Part shown: positions 61,401 through 64,000 of the stretch, piece by piece
Numbering within the stretch: the first letter of the stretch is position 1
How the letters are laid out: each line of letters opens with the position of its first letter
NCBI GenBank assembly: GCA_965153355.1
Contig: OZ231126.1
Coordinates: forward strand, 57,598,001 to 57,662,000
Direction: 5' to 3'
Origin: Flaccisagitta enflata
Taxonomy: Eukaryota > Chaetognatha > Sagittoidea > Aphragmophora
Length of the DNA stretch: 64,000 bases
Program-made: the position numbers and the translations under genes
The notes under the pieces: generated by a model
Told to the model about the DNA's origin: nothing
Seen by the model: only the letters and a program-made list of their open reading frames with translations
Databases searched by the model: none

Positions 61401-62747
61401 TTAGCTGGTCAGCGGTATTCGTTTCCCCTATGTGAGTGTATGTGGTTGTGAGGTAGTAAGAGGGGCCAATAACCTGTACTTCTTCAGTAAGTGTGGTTGT
61501 AAAAGGTGAATTATGGGTTGAGGGGTTAAGATATGGTCCTGGAGCTTGGGATTTGGTCTTTGAGGTGAGAATGGGGACTGGGATCTAGGCCTCGGGGCTT
61601 TGAGTAGTGTTCGCAAAAGCAGTGGATTATTTTTTTGCTAGCAGAAAGCAAAAAATAAATTTTCCTGCTTGCACTGCTAGCAGTAAAGAGCAGTGCAGAG
61701 TTGCTATAAATGAAATAACCATTTGGTTTTTTGTTAACCAAAATTATATGAAAAATGAAGAGACAAATCCCCTTGGACAGATCATTAATGATCAATTGTA
61801 TCAATTGTATTAATTGTATCAATTGTATCAATTGTATCAATTGTATTATTTGTTTCAAATGTATCAATTGCTTCATCTGCAATCATTGCAATAAACAGTC
61901 CAGCTGCACCAGATGCAAGTTCTGCTTACAATGAAGAAAATTGCCTTAGTTGATATTGCTGAAAAATGTTTCAAGAGGCAACTTCAAAGCATAGAGTATG
62001 AGTCAGATGTCAATAAGTATCTCCAATTTATCAAAACAAGGAGAATGTTTCCTCTTTATTGTCTGTATCCTTGTAGTTCAAAGTCAATGCAATTGGAAGC
62101 ATACATACTATCATTCTGAATACCCCATTAAAAAAAAAAGTATATGTTTGAAACATCCAGATAAAGATTTTATGTTGAAAATAGAAAAAAAAGAAATCTG
62201 CTCTGATGCTCAAATCAGATTTTTACCACAAATTAGATGAAAAAAAAATTACTGCTACTTACTGCTAGCAGCTGAGAACTTACTGCAAGCAGAGCAGTTG
62301 CAAACTTCTTCTAGCAGCTCTGCTAGCAAATTGCCTGCTCGTGCGAACACTAGCTTTGAGGCTTTGAGGCTGGGATTTTTTACCTTGAAGCTGGGATTTG
62401 GGCCTCAAAACTTAGATCTGGGCCTTGAAGCTAGGATTTGGGCCTCAAGGATATGATTTTGGTTTCATGGATTTGGCTTTGGGGCCAGAAATTTAGCCTG
62501 GAGGCTAGGATTTGGGCATTGACACTTGGATTTGGACCTTGAGGCTGGGGTTTTGGCCACAAGTCTGGAATATGGGCCTTAAGGCTGGGATATGGGCCTC
62601 TATGCTGGGATGTCCTCCAGGTTGGGGTTTTGGCCTTGAGCCTGAGGGGGGGTACAAAGAAGGAGGAGGAGAAGAAGGACAAGTTTCTGCGTATGTGAAA
62701 GCATAGGTCATCGGCACTTTTGGGGTGTTGCCCAAAAGGAAAGATTT
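61401..62747 (-). mobile_element. GP element interrupted by a hAT-type element
   Basis: GGTCAGCGGTATTCG and stem CCCCTATG...GAGGGG at the left. Core units (GCTGGGATTTGGGCCTTGAG type) lie on both sides of the insert. The right end is GTGAAAGCATAGGTCATCGG. Confidence 0.6.
61605..62352. mobile_element. hAT-type non-autonomous element
   Basis: Inverted ends TAGTGTTCGCA and TGCGAACACTA, flanked by the 8-bp repeat GCTTTGAG (61597-61604 and 62353-62360), the usual hAT signature. Subterminal TGCTAGCAG and GCAGAGCAG words cluster near both ends. An (AATTGTATC)n tract lies at 61790-61860. No transposase was seen. Confidence 0.8.
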
Positions 62748-63701
62748 GAGACCTGGGAGGGGTTCTAAGATCTGCGAGGAGTGATCTGTGGCTTGAAAGG
62801 GCAGATTGGAGGGATTGGGGGCCATTTTGAGATTTGAGAGGGTGGAGTTCAGGCCTGAGAGGGGAGGATAAATGGATAGACAGGGGGCTGACATGAAGTC
62901 TAGGACTCATTTGAAGCCTGAGAGGGCTAATTCGAAGTTTGAGGGACTTGTTTTGAGATATGGAAATTCCTCCTGTGTTCTACAGGTGAGTAAACATTTT
63001 GGCAGTGGCAGTGATGCAAAAAATGCCTGTAAACTTCAAAAAAGCTAAGTATTACAAACTGATGGACCAACTGAACAACCAACCAACCCACTGACCGATG
63101 GACAAAACCAATAGACAAAGCGAGAAGAAGAGTTGGGAAAATCCTCCAAGATTCCCATGACATTACCTATGTTTGACAAGTCATAACTCAAGCATTTTAT
63201 ATGGGATTAACAAAAAATTGGTGACGGTTAGAAAGATCTTTAAAAAATCTTTAAAATGAGACCAATCTTGCATTTCTAACTTTATTTGTTCAAAAGTTAT
63301 GAGCAAAACAAGTAGAATCATGACAAAAAATCAATGACCAGGAAAATAATCAATATTCCTCATAACATACCCTATGTTTGAGTGCTTATATCTCAGGCAT
63401 TTTTCAACAGATTTACAAAAAATTGGTGACGGTTGGAAAGATCTTGAGCATTGAGCAAATGAGACCAATCTGGCATTTCCAGCTTTTTTTGTTTAAAAGA
63501 TATGAGCAAAACAAGATAAAAATGGGAAAATTCAATGACCTGTACCTCAGGATGGTAAAAAAGTGTTTTTTCTCAAAATCCGGCCCAAGGATGATTTAAA
63601 AGCTGGTGGATTCCATTTCTTGCACCTACAGGCTATACAAAACAGTAATAAAACCAGCAGTTTTGTTAAAATCATCCCCAAGGTTGTAGAAATGACATGT
63701 G

Positions 63702-63803
63702 GTCCGTCCGTCCCTCCGTAACATTTTTGAATTGCGAGTGGTTTTCCATAACTGCTCCTGCCCAACCGTCCGCGACTGGATTGCCGTGTATCCGGCCTTG
63801 TTT
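63702..63803 (+). mobile_element. HINE-like element, right half of a split copy
   Basis: GTCCGTCCGTCCCTCCGTAAC, CTGCTCCTGCCCAACC, tag GTCCGCGACT, stem GCCGTGTATCCGGCC and TTGTTTTT. It pairs with 56286-56337. Confidence 0.7.
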
Positions 63804-64000
63804 TTTATGGTTTTCAAAAAAAAGGTTTTCCTGTTATGACGCAGTGCAAGATCAGGTCAGGGTCAGTTTGGGTTGCACCTATTTTTGGACGCTTTCTACA
63901 CAAGATATCTTTGCTTCCAGAGCAGCTAGATGCTTTTACAAAAAAGCAAAATAATCTACATCAAAAAATCTAAAAGATGAGTCCAACCTGGTTCTGGTAG
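63804..64000. repeat. Repeat shared with 36839-37582, without the foldback insert
   Basis: TTTTTGGACGCTTTCTACAC followed directly by AAGATATCTTTGCTTCCAGA. It shows the uninserted form of the site occupied by the element at 36869-37484. The copy runs off the window. Confidence 0.8.

Larger units (their letters stand above)
56338..63701. mobile_element. 7.4-kb structure with ~1-kb inverted arms
   Basis: Arms 56338-57380 and about 62748-63701 are inverted copies, beginning CACATGTCATTTCTAC. They include a ~190-bp internal tandem repeat (TTTTGCTCATA...GAACAAA, GCCAGATTGG, CACCAATTTTTTGTAAAT) and a GP-like core. The 5.4-kb middle holds a CT array, a HINE-like element with satellites, and a hAT-type element. 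GTCC repeats flank both ends. No transposase was recognised, so it is either a large foldback element or an inverted duplication. Confidence 0.6.

Overview
The window reads as AT-rich nuclear DNA from an invertebrate metazoan whose phylum I cannot name. The support is a split gene for a mitochondrial RbfA-type protein with GT-AG introns, a Golgi-type carbohydrate sulfotransferase, a membrane-anchored kelch protein, and a BEL/Pao retrotransposon, a class found in animals. No bacterial gene organisation, rRNA or CRISPR array was seen.

Host genes are sparse. RBFA-like lies at 2582-4208 (+). A CHST15-like sulfotransferase with a 29-residue polyglutamine run lies at 5210-6700 (-). A three-exon gene joining three predicted membrane helices to a kelch propeller lies at 26283-31294 (+). 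Everything else is mobile or simple-sequence DNA. A BEL/Pao element fills 41654-54035, with near-identical LTRs and a damaged interior. A 5'-truncated non-LTR retrotransposon lies at 34936-35866 (-). Several foldback or MITE-like DNA elements are present, including a Chapaev-type one (36869-37484) and a hAT-type one (61605-62352), along with very many (CT/GA)n arrays.

The dominant structure is a family of about thirty elements, here called HINE-like. One end carries a hairpin such as AGTCGCGTGCTACGCGACT, followed by a (GTCY)n microsatellite. The other end repeats one arm of that hairpin as an inverted 'tag', then has a GGCCGTGTATCCGGCC hairpin and TTGTTTT. This is the layout of Helentron-derived non-autonomous elements (DINE-1, mini-me, HINE). 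The tag differs between copies (GTCGCG, GTTGCG, GATGCG, GGTGCG, AGTGCG). In many well-preserved copies it agrees at all three places, while other copies carry mismatches. Many copies carry unrelated satellite arrays as cargo and sit inside one another. A second family, here called GP elements, has inverted GGGCAGCGGCCCC ends with an internal palindrome, an array of about 20-bp units, and stems that also covary. GP elements often sit inside HINE-like elements.

Region by region: 1-7300 holds two host genes and HINE-like copies, two of which bracket the sulfotransferase in inverted orientation. 7300-26000 is repeats only. 26000-31300 is the kelch gene, whose 2.8-kb intron is full of repeats. 31300-41650 is MITEs, a LINE and microsatellites. 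41654-54035 is the BEL/Pao element, with a cluster of HINE-like and GP copies inside gag. 54036-64000 is satellites and a 7.4-kb structure with about 1-kb inverted arms that splits one HINE-like copy. The host genes show no functional link to each other.
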